In this document: piece by piece, positions 46,973-56,972 of the stretch
Position numbering within the stretch: position 1 is the stretch's first letter
Layout: every line of letters begins with the position of its first letter
Assembly (NCBI RefSeq): GCF_000020485.1
Contig: NC_011899.1
Location: 407,501 to 471,500, forward strand
DNA length: 64,000 nucleotides
Reading direction: 5' to 3'
Origin: Halothermothrix orenii H 168
GTDB taxonomy: Bacteria > Bacillota > Halanaerobiia > Halanaerobiales > Halothermotrichaceae
Position numbers and translations under genes: made by a program
Notes under the pieces: model-generated
Told to the model about the DNA's origin: nothing
What the model saw: the letters and a program-made list of their open reading frames with translations, nothing else
Databases searched by the model: none

Positions 46973-47986
46973 ATGGTTACCATTAAAGATATAGCAAGAA
47001 TAGCAGGAGTATCAACAGCAACAGTCTCCAGGGTAATAAATAATTACCCACAAGTGAATGAAAAAACAAAGAAAAAAGTCCTAGAAGTAATGAAGGAGAA
47101 TAATTACAGGCCAAATTCAGTTGCCAGGAGTTTATCGACCAGTAGATCATATACTATAGGTATCTTTTTTACAGATCACTTTGACACTGGTCTACGGCAT
47201 CCCTTTTTTCGTGAGGTTATTTACGGTTTAGAGAAAATATTTGGACAAAAGGGATATGATATATTATATTTTACCAAAAGAAACTGGGATGATAAATGTA
47301 GTTATGTTGACAAGTGCAGGGATAGACATGTTGATGGTGTAGTCCTGATGGGAGTATCCAGAGAAGATACAAATCTTCCCCAACTACTGGATTCAGGAAT
47401 CCCTACAGTATTTATCGATGTGGACATTATTGGTAAAAGGGCTTCTTATGTTACTCTCAATAATACTGATGGGGCAAAAATGGCTGTTAATTATCTTTAC
47501 AGTTTAGGTCACACTAAAATAGGTATGATTATGGGTATCAGTTCAACCAAGATTGCTCATGATAGATTTCTCGGGTATCAGATGGCTTTAAAAGATTTAA
47601 GTTTATCATATAATCCGGACTGGGTATTAAATGGTTTGTTTTCTGAAGAAGGTGGCTACCGGGCTATGAATAAATTTCTGAAAATGATAGATAGACCGAC
47701 GGCAATCTTCTGCCAGAGTGATACCATGGCCATAGGTGCAATGAAAGCCATTAAAGAAGCAAAGATGAACGTTCCTGGTGATTTCTCAATCATAGGTTTT
47801 GATGATATTGAAATTAGTAAATATGTAAAACCGGCTTTGACTACCATAAGACAGGATAAAGTAAAGTTGGGCAGGGCTGCAGGGAAACTTCTGTTAAATA
47901 TTATTAATAATGACCTGGATGGTTATAAGCCCGTAATTCTACCTGTTAAATTGATAAAGCGTAAATCCTGTGCTAAATTGAGATGA
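46973..47986 (+). CDS. LacI-family transcriptional regulator 2
   Basis: 337 residues, closely related to the protein at 36171 along its full length. Its DNA-reading helix 'VSTATVSRVINNYP' is identical, and so is the hinge 'NSVARSLSTS'. Differences gather in the effector domain (for example the loop after 'VDVDIIGKRASYV'). The two should therefore bind the same palindromes but may answer to different sugars (inference). The gene has its own operator and sits before the GH149/161-ABC series. Confidence 0.95.
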   Translation: MVTIKDIARIAGVSTATVSRVINNYPQVNEKTKKKVLEVMKENNYRPNSVARSLSTSRSYTIGIFFTDHFDTGLRHPFFREVIYGLEKIFGQKGYDILYFTKRNWDDKCSYVDKCRDRHVDGVVLMGVSREDTNLPQLLDSGIPTVFIDVDIIGKRASYVTLNNTDGAKMAVNYLYSLGHTKIGMIMGISSTKIAHDRFLGYQMALKDLSLSYNPDWVLNGLFSEEGGYRAMNKFLKMIDRPTAIFCQSDTMAIGAMKAIKEAKMNVPGDFSIIGFDDIEISKYVKPALTTIRQDKVKLGRAAGKLLLNIINNDLDGYKPVILPVKLIKRKSCAKLR

Positions 47987-48003
47987 TTTATTTTATGCAA
48001 TAA

Positions 48004-48017
48004 TGTAATCGATTTCG
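48004..48017 (+). promoter_or_regulatory. LacI-family operator 8 (upstream of the beta-glucan phosphorylase)
   Basis: TGTAATCGATTTCG, a degenerate copy of the motif 114 bp before the phosphorylase start; probably controls the phosphorylase-ABC-chemoreceptor genes. Confidence 0.65.
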
Positions 48018-48130
48018 ATATTAGAAATATTTGTTTAATTAAAAATTTTACAGTTATATCTTTAAATTGAATTATTCTAATTAAATTATCTAATTAAATT
48101 GTTCTAAATGTAGAGGAGAGGAGTGATCCC

Positions 48131-51100
48131 GTGAAAATAAGCAATAATGGAAGTTTTGTGATCAGTAATTATCAACAACAAAAAACATTTGCCAGCTTTC
48201 TGCCTGGTATTGCCGGTGAAATGGGAGTACCGGTCTGGGCTTTTTATGTAAACAGGGGACAGGGAATTGCTGGTTTTGGAATTAAAGATAAGGATCATGC
48301 CATAATGGAGTTCAATCCATCCAATAAAGCATATCAGGTTACTCCTTTAAAGGGGTTTAGAACCTTTATAAAATTTATAAATTCAAATAATATCTATGAA
48401 CCCTTTACTGGTTCCTCAGAAAAAGTTAAAACTAAAATGATTATTGAGCCCCACGCACTGGTAATAAAAGAGGTAAACAAAGAACTGGGTCTTGAGGTCA
48501 AGGTTAAATATTTTATCCTCCCTGGAGAGACTTTTGGAGCCCTGGTAAGGAGGGTATACATAAAGAATATTTCAGAAAATCCTTTTGAATTAGAGGTACT
48601 TGATGGCCTACCTGAGATAATTCCTGAAGGGATATCTCACCTGGCTTTAAAGGAAGTAAGTCAAACCATGTCAGCCTGGTGCAGGGTTTATAATCTTGAA
48701 CATAAGATGCCCTTTTTCAGGCTAAGGGCAACGGCTGATGATACTCCTGAGGTAAGGAAGATGGAGTCTGGTCACTTCTATCTTTCTTATCACTCGAATG
48801 AGAATGGAATTAATCTTTTAAAACCACTGGTTGATCCGGAAGTGATTTTTGACCAGGATAAATCCTTCATTAAGCCTGTTAATTTTTATCATAGTTCCCT
48901 GTTAAATTATCAGGGAAGACAGCTTTTGGAAAACCGTTATCCATCAGCTATGGCTGCAGCTGTATGTGTCTTAAAACCCGGTGAAGAAGAGGTTATAAAT
49001 TCGTTCTATGGACATACCGGGAATCAAAATAACCTCAATTCGATAAAAGAAAGGGTTTTAAAACCTGGCTATATTGATTCTAAAGAAAGGGAAAATATTG
49101 CCCTGCATAATTATTATCTCGATAAAATCCTGACGGTAAGTAATTATTCTGAATTTGATCAGTACTGCCGCCAGACCTTTTTAGATAATATTCTCAGGGG
49201 AGGATTTCCACATCAAATAGGTGGCCATGTTTACCACCTATTTTCCCGTAAGCATGGAGACCTGGAGAGGGATTATAATTTCTTTCAGCTGGAACCAAAT
49301 TATTATTCACAGGGGAATGGTAATTACAGAGATGTAAACCAGAACCGCAGGTGTGATAATTTCTTTAACCCAGAAGTTCAGGAAACAAATATTAAATTAT
49401 TTGCAAACCTGATACAGCCAGATGGCTATAACCCCCTGGTAATCAAGGGCCTGGTCTTTAAACTGAATAAGGAAGACAGGGCCGATATTTTAAAACTGGT
49501 ATCCAATAAGAAAAATATACTGGAGAAGAAATTAAATGAAGAATTTACCCCCGGAAACCTGGCCAACTTTATAATAAATCATCATATTGAACTTTCTGTA
49601 CCAGTGGATGAGTTTATTAATCGACTTATGGAAAAAGCAGAAAGTAGAATTTCAGCGGAACACGGGGAAGGCTTCTGGGTTGATCACTGGACTTATCTCC
49701 TTGATTTAATAGAAAATTATCTGGCAGTTTATCCTGAAAAATCAGGAGAGCTTCTGGTAAATGATAACACCTATACCTATTATGATAATTTTGTCAGGGT
49801 ACAGCCCCGTGACAAAAAATATGTACTGAGTGACCTCGGTCCCAGACAGTTTGGGGCAGTGGTAGCTGATGAAGAAAAACAGAAGGAGATAAAAGAGCGG
49901 GAATTCAACCAAGACCAGGTACGTACTGGATATGGTCGGGGAGATATATTGTATACTAACCTGCTGGTAAAATTACTGACGATAGTAACCAATAAAATAT
50001 CTTCCCTTGATCCTGAAGGAACCGGAGTTGAAATGGAGGCCAATAAACCCGGCTGGTATGATGCCCTCAATGGACTACCGGGAATATTTGGTTCATCTAC
50101 CCCCGAGACCATGGAACTATACAGGCTGGTAAATTACCTGTTAGATAAAATTAAAGATGTACAATCATCAGGGAAGCATTTATCAATAGAGTTGCCAGAA
50201 GAAATTTATGAATTTATAAATGGTTTGAAACAGGAATTAGAAACATGGCAGAGAGAAAAAGATGACTTTTTATACTGGGATAAAACAGCTGAACTTAAAG
50301 AAAAATACCGTGATAAAGTGTTTAAGGGTTTCAGTGGTAAGCTAATTAACATGCAAATTGAAGAAATTATTAATTTCCTGGAAATGAGTCAGGAAAAACT
50401 ATTAACTGCCATTGAGAAGGCTTATAACCCTGACACTGGCCTTTATAATACCTATTATTACTATCTCCCGGAAGAGTATGACAGGACAGGGGAGTATTCT
50501 CCAGAGGGTTACCCCTGTATCAGGGTAAAGAGTTTTAAACAGCATGTACTTCCTCCGTTTCTCGAAGGACAGGTAAGGGCCATGAAGATTATGGGTGATA
50601 AGGAAAAGGCACTGCAGTTACACCGGAGTGTGTGTCAGAGTGAGCTTTATGATAAAAAATTAAAAATGTTCCGGCTCAATGGAGACTTATCAGAAATGCC
50701 TGATGACATTGGAAGAGCCAGGGCATTTAGCCCGGGTTGGCTTGAAAATGGTTCTATATGGTTACACATGGAATATAAATACCTTCTTGAGTTAATAAAA
50801 GGTGGTCTGTATGATGAGTTTTATCAGGCCATGAAAGATGCTCTGATACCTTTTCTGGATCCGGTTATGTACGGCAGGAGTATCTTAGAGAATAGTTCAT
50901 TTATTATGAGCAGTTTAAATCCTGATACAGAAAACCACGGCCGTGGGTATATTGCCCGTTTAAGTGGTTCAACGGCTGAATTTATACACATCTGGTCACT
51001 GCTTGCTTTTGGGCCTCAACCGTTTGTTTACCGAAATGGTATATTATCTTTTAATCCTGAACCAATTCTGGACAGTGACATGTTTACCAGGGAGGAAAAA

Positions 51101-51370
51101 GAAATAAGTTTCCAGTTAACTAAATCCCGGAAAATGACTATTACGATTCCTGAAAATTCATTTGCTTTCCGGTTAATGGGTCATACACTAGCCATCTATC
51201 ATAATCCGGGTAGGAAAAGGACATTTGGTGATAACAGGGCCAGAGTTAAAAAGTTTGTTCTATCAATTAATGGAGAGGAAGTCCTCGTACAGGGGAATGA
51301 ACTTAAGGAAGAATATGCCGAAAAACTGCGTAATAATGAAGTTGATAGACTTGATATGTATCTTGAGTAA
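48131..51370 (+). CDS. Large beta-1,3-glucan phosphorylase-like enzyme (GH161/GH149 type)
   Basis: 1079 residues, GTG start behind gaggagaggag. No signal peptide, so cytosolic. It is distantly related to GH94 but longer. It has an N-terminal beta-sandwich ('GIAGFGIKDKDHAIMEF'), a large helical barrel with 'NKPGWYDALNGLPG', 'LSDLGPRQFGAVV' and 'ENGSIWLHMEYKYL', and a C-terminal beta-domain. This size and pattern fit the beta-1,3-glucan phosphorylases of GH161 or GH149, which shorten longer beta-1,3-oligoglucosides to glucose-1-phosphate. That complements the GH94 enzyme, which would finish the disaccharide. The family call is from memory of sequence style, so GH161 against GH149 is open. Confidence 0.72.
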   Translation: MKISNNGSFVISNYQQQKTFASFLPGIAGEMGVPVWAFYVNRGQGIAGFGIKDKDHAIMEFNPSNKAYQVTPLKGFRTFIKFINSNNIYEPFTGSSEKVKTKMIIEPHALVIKEVNKELGLEVKVKYFILPGETFGALVRRVYIKNISENPFELEVLDGLPEIIPEGISHLALKEVSQTMSAWCRVYNLEHKMPFFRLRATADDTPEVRKMESGHFYLSYHSNENGINLLKPLVDPEVIFDQDKSFIKPVNFYHSSLLNYQGRQLLENRYPSAMAAAVCVLKPGEEEVINSFYGHTGNQNNLNSIKERVLKPGYIDSKERENIALHNYYLDKILTVSNYSEFDQYCRQTFLDNILRGGFPHQIGGHVYHLFSRKHGDLERDYNFFQLEPNYYSQGNGNYRDVNQNRRCDNFFNPEVQETNIKLFANLIQPDGYNPLVIKGLVFKLNKEDRADILKLVSNKKNILEKKLNEEFTPGNLANFIINHHIELSVPVDEFINRLMEKAESRISAEHGEGFWVDHWTYLLDLIENYLAVYPEKSGELLVNDNTYTYYDNFVRVQPRDKKYVLSDLGPRQFGAVVADEEKQKEIKEREFNQDQVRTGYGRGDILYTNLLVKLLTIVTNKISSLDPEGTGVEMEANKPGWYDALNGLPGIFGSSTPETMELYRLVNYLLDKIKDVQSSGKHLSIELPEEIYEFINGLKQELETWQREKDDFLYWDKTAELKEKYRDKVFKGFSGKLINMQIEEIINFLEMSQEKLLTAIEKAYNPDTGLYNTYYYYLPEEYDRTGEYSPEGYPCIRVKSFKQHVLPPFLEGQVRAMKIMGDKEKALQLHRSVCQSELYDKKLKMFRLNGDLSEMPDDIGRARAFSPGWLENGSIWLHMEYKYLLELIKGGLYDEFYQAMKDALIPFLDPVMYGRSILENSSFIMSSLNPDTENHGRGYIARLSGSTAEFIHIWSLLAFGPQPFVYRNGILSFNPEPILDSDMFTREEKEISFQLTKSRKMTITIPENSFAFRLMGHTLAIYHNPGRKRTFGDNRARVKKFVLSINGEEVLVQGNELKEEYAEKLRNNEVDRLDMYLE

Positions 51371-51481
51371 AATTCATACCCCTGAAAATAGACCTTAAAG
51401 GAGGTGGTGAAACAACTACATTAAGATACAGGGGTTAAGTATTATATAAAAAAGCTAATTTTTTAAAGGGGGAATATATTA

Positions 51482-52738
51482 ATGAAGAAGTTTGCCGTGA
51501 TTGCTGTAGTGGCTCTGCTGGTAGTTTCAATGTTCAGTCTTTCTATAGCTGCCAAGACAAAGATTAAGGTGGCCTGTTTCCCTGATCAGGACTCTGGCTT
51601 TGAAGCAATTTTAGATCAATTCCATGCTGAACATCCTGATATTGAGGTAGAGCTGGTAGTTAATGGTTTTGCCGATCACCACAACACTCTGCTTACCCAG
51701 ATTGCTGCCGGGGCAGAGGTACCTGATGTTGCCATGATTGAAATTGGGTATATTGCCAACTTTGTCTCCAAAGGTGGTTTTGTAAATCTCCTCGAAGAAC
51801 CATATAACGCTGGCCAGTTTAAGGAAAATATCGTTCCCTATAAATGGGCACAGGGAAGTACTGATGACGGCCGCTTAATTGCTTTTCCAACTGATATTGC
51901 ACCGGGTACAATTTATTATCGCAGGGATAAACTGGCTGAACTTGGCTATGAAATTGAAGATATGAAGACTTTAGAAGACTGGATTGAAGCCGGTTCTCAA
52001 TTTGCTAAAGACTTAGATGGTGACGGTGTCAATGATCGCTGGTTACTGGCTGACGCTACTGATATTTTCTTTATGATTGCTAAAAGTGGTGAAGAACTTT
52101 ACTTTAATGAAGACGGTGAGTGTATAGTTGATTCCCCAAGGTTTATCAAGGCCTTTAAGGCTGCCAAGATGGTCAGGGATATGGGACTCGATGCCAGGAT
52201 AGGTGCCTGGACCAATGAATGGTATTCTACCTTTAAAGATGGTACAGTCTTAATGCAACCTTCAGGAGCATGGCTTGGTGGCCATATCCGTAACTGGATT
52301 GCTCCTGACACAGCAGGCAAATGGGGTGTAACCAACCTCCCGGATGGAATGTACTGTAACTGGGGTGGATCCTTTGCAGCTATACCGGAGAAAGCTGAAC
52401 ATAAGGAAGAAGCCTGGGAATTTATTAAATTTATTGCCACCAGAAAGGATACCCAGATTGCCCAGTTTAAAGCTTCAAATATCTTCCCGGCCTGGATGCC
52501 TGCCTTTGATGACCCGGTCTTTCAGGAAGAAATGGAATTCTATGGTGGACAGAAGGCCCGTTTACTCTGGCTTGAAGCAGCCAAGAAGATTCCTAATGTT
52601 GTAACCAATAAATATGATGTTATTGCTGAAGAGATTGTTACTGCAGCCCTGACAGATGTACTTAATAATGATGCTGATCCTGTAGAAGCACTCAGGGAAG
52701 CTAAAAGAATGATTGAAAGAAGGATGAGAAGAAGGTAA
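51482..52738 (+). CDS. ABC transporter sugar-binding protein (family 1), free periplasmic
   Basis: 418 residues, ATG behind gggggaa. A Sec signal peptide (~1-23, 'VSMFSLSIAA') lacks a lipobox cysteine, so the mature protein is soluble. It starts 'KTKIKVACFPDQDSGFEAIL' and has 'AAGAEVPDVAMIE' and 'GGSFAAIPEKAEHKEEAWEF', standard for family 1 (MalE/UgpB-like) oligosaccharide binders. In a single-membrane Firmicute such proteins are normally lipid-anchored, so the absence fits an outer membrane. In this context it should bind laminari-oligosaccharides (inference). Confidence 0.92.
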   Translation: MKKFAVIAVVALLVVSMFSLSIAAKTKIKVACFPDQDSGFEAILDQFHAEHPDIEVELVVNGFADHHNTLLTQIAAGAEVPDVAMIEIGYIANFVSKGGFVNLLEEPYNAGQFKENIVPYKWAQGSTDDGRLIAFPTDIAPGTIYYRRDKLAELGYEIEDMKTLEDWIEAGSQFAKDLDGDGVNDRWLLADATDIFFMIAKSGEELYFNEDGECIVDSPRFIKAFKAAKMVRDMGLDARIGAWTNEWYSTFKDGTVLMQPSGAWLGGHIRNWIAPDTAGKWGVTNLPDGMYCNWGGSFAAIPEKAEHKEEAWEFIKFIATRKDTQIAQFKASNIFPAWMPAFDDPVFQEEMEFYGGQKARLLWLEAAKKIPNVVTNKYDVIAEEIVTAALTDVLNNDADPVEALREAKRMIERRMRRR

Positions 52739-52750
52739 ACATTAAATATG

Positions 52751-52773
52751 GGGGTGGGGTATCCCACCCCTTT
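52751..52773 (+). terminator. GC-rich hairpin between binding protein and permease genes
   Basis: GGGGTGGG-GTAT-CCCACCCC followed by ttt lies 12 bp after the binding-protein stop. Such hairpins let the binding protein mRNA be more abundant than the permease part. Confidence 0.8.
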
Positions 52774-52789
52774 AATAAGGAGGGTTAAC

Positions 52790-53698
52790 ATGAGACTAAG
52801 TAAAAAAGTAGCACCATATGTGTTTATTTCACCGTTCTACATCCTGTTCTTTATCTTTGGTGCTTTCCCAATCCTGTATTCCTTTTTCTTAAGTTTTCAT
52901 ATCTGGGATGGAATAAGCCCTAAAGAATTTGTGGGTCTGGAAAATTATCTATTTGTCCTGACAGATCCCTGGTTCTGGCAATCGGTCTGGAATACATTAG
53001 TTATCTTTGTATTGACAACTATACCCCAGCATGTAATTGCCCTGTTTTTAGCCTTTATTTTAAATTCTAAACTGGTAAAATTCAAGGCCTTATTCAGGTC
53101 TTCATACTTTTTGCCTTATATTACCTCTTCAGTAGCAGTGGCCATGATATTTGGGATGTTATACGGAGAACATTACGGGATATTAAATGCAATTCTAAAA
53201 TATGTAGCTAATTTCCCGCCGATTGGAGCCCTTTTTGAAAGTATTGGCTTAAATTTACCGGTCAGATGGTTGGGTGAGGCAGCCTGGATCAAGCCATCGA
53301 TTGCCTTGCTTGTAACCTGGCAGTTTACAGGCTGGAATTTAATTATTTATTATGCCGGGTTAAAAAATATTCCCCACAACCTATATGAAGCCGCCAGGGT
53401 AGATGGGGCCAACATGAGGCAAATATTCTTCAAAATTACCCTGCCAATGTTGCGGCCGGTTATTTTCTTTGGAATTACTCTGTCTATTATTGGTAACCTT
53501 CAGCTTTTTGAACAACCCTTTATTTTAACTGGAGGGACCGGTGGCACTGGCCGGGCCGGTTTGACTACAGCCCTGTATTTATACCGGACTGGTTTTAACT
53601 GGAATATGTTTGGAACAGGTAGTGCAATGGCTTATATTCTTTGTATCTTTATTATTATTCTATCTTTAATAAATATGAAAATATTTCAGAAAAGATAA
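52790..53698 (+). CDS. ABC sugar transporter permease (MalF/UgpA type)
   Basis: 302 residues from ATG 52790 after aaggaggg; the in-frame ATG at 52748 begins in the hairpin and is rejected. Six membrane helices. The EAA loop 'YEAARVDGANMRQIFFKITLPMLRP' region, with the Gly at the usual spacing, contacts the ATPase. It pairs with the following MalG-type protein. It imports the sugar delivered by the upstream binding protein through the cytoplasmic membrane. Confidence 0.94.
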   Translation: MRLSKKVAPYVFISPFYILFFIFGAFPILYSFFLSFHIWDGISPKEFVGLENYLFVLTDPWFWQSVWNTLVIFVLTTIPQHVIALFLAFILNSKLVKFKALFRSSYFLPYITSSVAVAMIFGMLYGEHYGILNAILKYVANFPPIGALFESIGLNLPVRWLGEAAWIKPSIALLVTWQFTGWNLIIYYAGLKNIPHNLYEAARVDGANMRQIFFKITLPMLRPVIFFGITLSIIGNLQLFEQPFILTGGTGGTGRAGLTTALYLYRTGFNWNMFGTGSAMAYILCIFIIILSLINMKIFQKR

Positions 53699-53710
53699 GG
53701 GGGGAACAAT

Positions 53711-54604
53711 GTGGAGTTACAGTTAAATAAGAAAGAAAATATCACCAAAGAAAATGTTACCATAGATAAGAAGCAAAAGGACTGGGTTAAGGTCCTCAAA
53801 AAAGCACTTCTTTATTTTATTTTGATTTTCGGGGTGTTAATTACATTTTTCCCATTTTATTATATGATAGTCCTGGCAACCCGTAGTGTTGAAGAAATTT
53901 TTAATTTTCCACCCCCCCTCTGGTTTGGTAATGCTGCTCAGGAGAACATACAGATTTTGCTGGATAAGCTGCCATTTTTCCAGAATATCTTTAATTCAAT
54001 CATTGTTGCCACTCTGGCTACCTTACTGGTATTGTTTTTCTGTTCCCTCGGGGGGTATGGTTTTGCTAAATATAACTTCAGGGGAAAAGAAAAATTATTC
54101 TTTCTTATGTTAGCCAGTATGATGATTCCACCATTATTATCAATTATACCCTGGTTTATTATGATGAAAGCCTTTGGCTGGATCAATAGCTTTAAACCAT
54201 TAATTATACCAGGGGCTGCCAATGCCTTTGGTATTTTCTTGATGAGGCAGTTTATGGAAGAAATACCTGATGAGATTATTGATGCAGCCAGGATTGATGG
54301 TGCCGGGGAGTTTGAAATTTATTATAAAATTGCCCTACCTTTAAGCAAACCAGGGATGGCTACTTTAGGTATCCTGACTTTCCTGGGTTCCTGGAATAAC
54401 TTTATGGGCCCCCTGCTTGTACTCCAGGAAAAAACAAAATACACCATACCTGTTGCCCTCTCAAAGCTAAATGGTAACTTTGAAACTCCCTGGGGAGCAA
54501 CGATGATGGGTACTGCTCTCGGGGTTTTCCCGATAGTACTGGCCTTTGTTCTGGCATCTAAATATTTTATTTCTGGTTTAACGACAGGTGCTACCAAGGG
54601 ATAA
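53711..54604 (+). CDS. ABC sugar transporter permease (MalG/UgpE type)
   Basis: 297 residues, GTG start at 53711 behind aagggggg. An ATG two bases earlier opens only a five-codon frame. A polar N-terminal tail of ~30 residues precedes six helices. The EAA motif 'IDAARIDGAGEFEIYYKIAL' is complete. No ATP-binding gene follows, so the transporter must use an ATPase encoded elsewhere, as many Firmicute sugar transporters share one MsmX/UgpC-type subunit. Confidence 0.94.
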   Translation: MELQLNKKENITKENVTIDKKQKDWVKVLKKALLYFILIFGVLITFFPFYYMIVLATRSVEEIFNFPPPLWFGNAAQENIQILLDKLPFFQNIFNSIIVATLATLLVLFFCSLGGYGFAKYNFRGKEKLFFLMLASMMIPPLLSIIPWFIMMKAFGWINSFKPLIIPGAANAFGIFLMRQFMEEIPDEIIDAARIDGAGEFEIYYKIALPLSKPGMATLGILTFLGSWNNFMGPLLVLQEKTKYTIPVALSKLNGNFETPWGATMMGTALGVFPIVLAFVLASKYFISGLTTGATKG

Positions 54605-54662
54605 TTTAATTGGTTGGTCAGGTTGGCAGAAACAATGGGTTTGTGATTAAAGTTGGCAAAAA

Positions 54663-54686
54663 GGGAGGCCCGGGGGGCGGTCTCCC
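54663..54686 (+). terminator. GC-rich hairpin after the permeases
   Basis: GGGAGGCC / GGTCTCCC (one G-T pair) with loop cggggggc. No T run; partial terminator or processing site before the chemoreceptor. Confidence 0.5.
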
Positions 54687-54720
54687 TATTCAGGTATCTT
54701 CTTTAAAAGGGGGTTAGATC

Positions 54721-56790
54721 ATGTTTAGTTTTCTAAAAATTATAACAAAGCCTTTTTTGTATTTAGTGAGATTAGTTAAATCCCTTGACAGATTTGTGAT
54801 AAAAATCCTGGGACGATTAAAAATAGGGAAAAGAATAATGCTCTTTATATTATTAATGATAATAACTATTGTAGGTATTAGTTCTTATCAAATTTATAAT
54901 TCTTATCTGAATACTCTTGAAAACAACGAACGGGAGAAACTGCAGCAGGATCTGAGGGTTATCAGTAACCAGTTAGAGCAGAGAAAAATTGAAGTCTCCA
55001 GTATCGCTGGTAGTCTGGCCAAAATGCCCCTGGCCAGAAAAATTATATATGATATGGAATATGACAAAACATACTGGGAGTACATAATGGGACAGTTACA
55101 GGTCGATGGTATAGAGATAAGGGATTTTGATTTTGAATCGGTGGCCAGGGTTGGTAATGTAGGTGTCGATTTTGAAAAAAATAATGAGTTGAAACAAAAA
55201 ATTGTTGATCTAATTTTGTCAGGGGTGGACGTAACTTTCTTTACCCATAATGATAAATACATACAGGTGAATGCTGTAAGCAGTGTCATTGATGAATTCA
55301 GAATACCGGGCCTGGGTGGGATTATGGTTAGTAAATTTCTGGGGTCTGAATTTATTAAATTATTACCTTTTAATGATGAATATGGAGTTCAATTGTACTA
55401 TAATCAAAAATTAATAGATAGCAACCAGATAGGGTCAAACTTTAACGATGTAGCCTTGATAACCAGTGATATTGAAAATACCTTTAACAGTGGTTCTGAT
55501 AGTTATTTAATCTGTAAAAGAGAAATAAATGGGGAAATATACTCGGTTGGTTATTTACCGATCAAAAACTTTTTTGGTAAACCCATTGGTTATATTGTCT
55601 TGATACAATCCAGGGCAGGAGTAGTTGGGAAAATAAATGATATGTTCAGACAGATTATTATAAATTCACTGGTCATTATTGGAATATCGTCTTTGTTTGT
55701 CTTGCTGATTACCCAGAGCATAACACATCCCCTCAACAAAGTTATTGGAGGAGCCCGCCAGGTCAGTCAGGGAGACTTACGGGTCACAATTGAAGCAGAT
55801 TCAAAAGATCAGTTTCTGGTTCTGTCTGATAACTTTAATCAAATGGTCGCAAACCTGAAAAATGTAGTTTCCAGCCTGTTATATTCCTCTGATAATGTTT
55901 ATAAGATGTCACAAAATTTATCAGCCAGTGTTCAGGAAGTCAGTGCTACTTCAGAGGAAGTAGCAGCGACCAGTGAAAAGATTGCCCTGGGAGCTGAAGA
56001 ACAGGCTACTAAAACAAAGGAAACCGAAAAACTTCTTGATAATATTAAGAAGGGAGCAGAAGATGTAAGTGAGAGTTCAGCTAAAATTGTTGAGGTTGTC
56101 GATAATGTCCAGAAACAGTCAATAGATGGGTTAGATGTTATTAAAAAAGCGAGAAATCATATGGGGAAAACCCTTGAAGAGTTAGATTTAACAAATGAAG
56201 TAATTGATAACTTAAGGGATAGCATCGATCAAATTAATACAATCATTGAAGCAATTAATTATATTAACGAAGAAACAACGTTACTTTCTTTTAATGCAGC
56301 TATTGAAGCTGCCAGGGCCGGTGAAGCTGGCCGGGGGTTTGCTATAGTTGCTGAAGAAATCAGGTCGTTAGCCAACAGGTCCAATGAATCACTGGATAAT
56401 ATTATTTCTATTTTTAGGCAGATAAAAGATGCTATGCAGCAGGTAGAGGATGCCATGGATAAAAGTCGTAATAACATCAAGAGTAGTGATCAGAATGTGG
56501 TTGACGTGTATAAAGCCCTTGAAGAAATGCAGAATGTAGTAGAAGAAGCAAAGAATGTCAGTATAGAAATAGCTAAACAGGCGAGAAGCCAATTAAAGGG
56601 TACAGAAGATATAGATAAAGTAGTTGGGGAAATTACAGATATTGCTGAGGATAACCTGTCAGGGTCCAGACAGGCTGCCCAGATGAATCTGGAACAATCC
56701 AAAGTAATTGAAGAAGTGGCCGAGGCTGCTGATGACCTTGCCGATATGGCAGAAAGCCTGCAAAATATGATTAAGAAGTTTAAATTATAA
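54721..56790 (+). CDS. Methyl-accepting chemotaxis protein
   Basis: 689 residues, aaaggggg ahead of the ATG. The first membrane helix is at ~40-60 after an unusual 38-residue basic cytoplasmic start. An extracytoplasmic sensor domain (~60-300) with Cache-like features follows, then the second helix (~305-335). The HAMP domain begins '[21 protein letters not shown]'. The signalling tip is '[21 protein letters not shown]'. There is no C-terminal pentapeptide; it ends 'NMIKKFKL'. It lies directly behind the sugar ABC genes in the same direction, so it may steer cells to beta-glucan breakdown products, perhaps via the loaded binding protein (inference). Confidence 0.93.
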   Translation: MFSFLKIITKPFLYLVRLVKSLDRFVIKILGRLKIGKRIMLFILLMIITIVGISSYQIYNSYLNTLENNEREKLQQDLRVISNQLEQRKIEVSSIAGSLAKMPLARKIIYDMEYDKTYWEYIMGQLQVDGIEIRDFDFESVARVGNVGVDFEKNNELKQKIVDLILSGVDVTFFTHNDKYIQVNAVSSVIDEFRIPGLGGIMVSKFLGSEFIKLLPFNDEYGVQLYYNQKLIDSNQIGSNFNDVALITSDIENTFNSGSDSYLICKREINGEIYSVGYLPIKNFFGKPIGYIVLIQSRAGVVGKINDMFRQIIINSLVIIGISSLFVLLITQSITHPLNKVIGGARQVSQGDLRVTIEADSKDQFLVLSDNFNQMVANLKNVVSSLLYSSDNVYKMSQNLSASVQEVSATSEEVAATSEKIALGAEEQATKTKETEKLLDNIKKGAEDVSESSAKIVEVVDNVQKQSIDGLDVIKKARNHMGKTLEELDLTNEVIDNLRDSIDQINTIIEAINYINEETTLLSFNAAIEAARAGEAGRGFAIVAEEIRSLANRSNESLDNIISIFRQIKDAMQQVEDAMDKSRNNIKSSDQNVVDVYKALEEMQNVVEEAKNVSIEIAKQARSQLKGTEDIDKVVGEITDIAEDNLSGSRQAAQMNLEQSKVIEEVAEAADDLADMAESLQNMIKKFKL

Positions 56791-56972
56791 AGTGATTTAA
56801 AATATAACTAATTAAGAGAGATGAAAAGTAATTTAGCGGGGACAGGCTTACAGTAAATAAAATTCCAGGTAAAATAACAGCTTCTGTTCTGCAGGTAATC
56901 CCTGGTCAGGAAATATGATTCAATATCAGCTAAGCTATAGAAGTAAAAATTCTTTTATATATTATATTATTT

